This document shows positions 6,367-6,761 of a DNA stretch of 6,761 nucleotides, piece after piece; positions within the stretch are counted from its first letter, which is position 1, and each line of letters opens with the position of its first letter. Under the pieces are notes generated by a model. The model saw nothing but the letters and a program-made list of their open reading frames with translations. It was not told the DNA's origin and made no database searches. A program made the position numbers and the translations under genes. Where the stretch lies: contig JAEYQZ010000149.1 in NCBI GenBank assembly GCA_023409695.1, positions 1 through 6,761 on the forward strand. The letters run 5' to 3'. Source of the stretch: Methanobacteriota archaeon (lineage in GTDB: Archaea; Methanobacteriota; Methanobacteria; Methanobacteriales; Methanobacteriaceae).

Positions 6367-6374
6367 TATATAAA
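6367..6374 (+). promoter_or_regulatory. Possible TATA box for the YdeI-family gene
   Basis: TATATAAA is centred about 25 bases before the ATG at 6396. Transcription would then begin at or next to the start codon, giving a leaderless mRNA. This agrees with the lack of any Shine-Dalgarno in the 20 bases before that ATG. Confidence 0.5.
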
Positions 6375-6395
6375 TGGAAAAATAAGTTATTAATA

Positions 6396-6761
6396 ATGTC
6401 AAAATTGGATCAATTTGAACGCTATTATGCCCGAGATCGTAAGGAATGGCGAAAATGGCTGAAAAAGAATTATGCTACTTCTCAGGGTATATGGTTGATT
6501 TATTATAAAAAATGCGCCGATAAAACATGCGTTTCTTACGATGAGGCTGTTGAAGAAGCACTTAGTTTTGGCTGGATTGACAGTAAGGTTAACAAGCTGG
6601 ATGATGAACGTTACATGCAGGTTTTCACCCCTCGAAAACCTAAAAGTATATGGTCTAAACTAAATAAGCAGCGCGTTAAAAAGCTTATAGAACAGGGTTT
6701 AATGACATCTGCAGGTCTTGAAAAAATTGAGGCTGCTAAAGAGGATGGTTCATGGTATTTT
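6396..6761 (+). CDS. YdeI/OmpD-associated family protein, 5' part only
   Basis: An open frame begins at ATG 6396 and is still open at the window edge after 122 codons. The sequence reads MSKLDQFERYYARDRKEWRK, then WLKKNYATSQGIWLIYYKK (about 21-39), VSYDEAVEEALSFGWIDSKV (about 47-66), YMQVFTPRKPKSIWSKLNKQ (about 74-93) and VKKLIEQGLMTSAGLEKI (about 95-112). These are the hallmarks of the YdeI/OmpD-associated family (sometimes labelled bacteriocin-protection family): W-x-x-Y-K, the EAL-x-FGWID block, the F-x-PR-x-x-x-x-W block and the helical GLMTxAG segment. Complete members are about 190 residues, so roughly a third is missing. The biochemical function is not established, and the bacteriocin label comes from a bacterial context that may not apply here. 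Members are common in bacteria, so transfer into this archaeal lineage is possible. No Shine-Dalgarno is seen. Confidence 0.82.
   Translation, partial: MSKLDQFERYYARDRKEWRKWLKKNYATSQGIWLIYYKKCADKTCVSYDEAVEEALSFGWIDSKVNKLDDERYMQVFTPRKPKSIWSKLNKQRVKKLIEQGLMTSAGLEKIEAAKEDGSWYF

Overview
The window most likely comes from a methanogenic archaeon of the order Methanobacteriales, probably Methanobacterium or a close relative. The evidence is the AT-rich intergenic DNA, Shine-Dalgarno sites of the GGTGAT/GGAG type placed three bases before the start codon, TATA-box-like sequences at archaeal spacing, a tRNA gene without an encoded CCA end, a HisF with a long internal insertion, and a FmdE-family protein (a family typical of methanogens). 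The genus is an inference; no marker here fixes it.

Left part, minus strand: hisF (imidazole glycerol phosphate synthase cyclase subunit) is followed 44 bases later by an orphan biotin-dependent carboxyltransferase-like gene. That protein keeps good C-terminal CoA-carboxylase motifs, but the glycine-rich loops of its N-terminal half are replaced. Positions 1-312, downstream of it, hold no recognisable gene. A divergent intergenic region (2595-2775) separates hisF from the next gene.

Middle, plus strand: a GTG-started FmdE-domain protein with a C-terminal zinc ribbon, then tRNA-Arg(TCG), then about 520 bases without a gene. The start of that gap carries a cluster of short repeats and a perfect inverted repeat.

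Right part, plus strand: a small Rieske [2Fe-2S] protein whose reading frame appears to start at a rare ATT codon; a 502-residue FAD oxidoreductase fused to a C-terminal Rieske domain with the cysteine pattern of high-potential respiratory Rieske proteins; and the first 122 codons of a YdeI/OmpD-associated-family protein that runs off the window edge.

The most coherent theme is redox: two neighbouring Rieske proteins of different type, one fused to a flavin oxidoreductase, in an organism group not known to have a cytochrome bc complex. They could form a small soluble electron-transfer or oxidative-stress module, but substrate and partners cannot be read from the sequence. No CRISPR array, insertion sequence, prophage or complete mobile element was seen.
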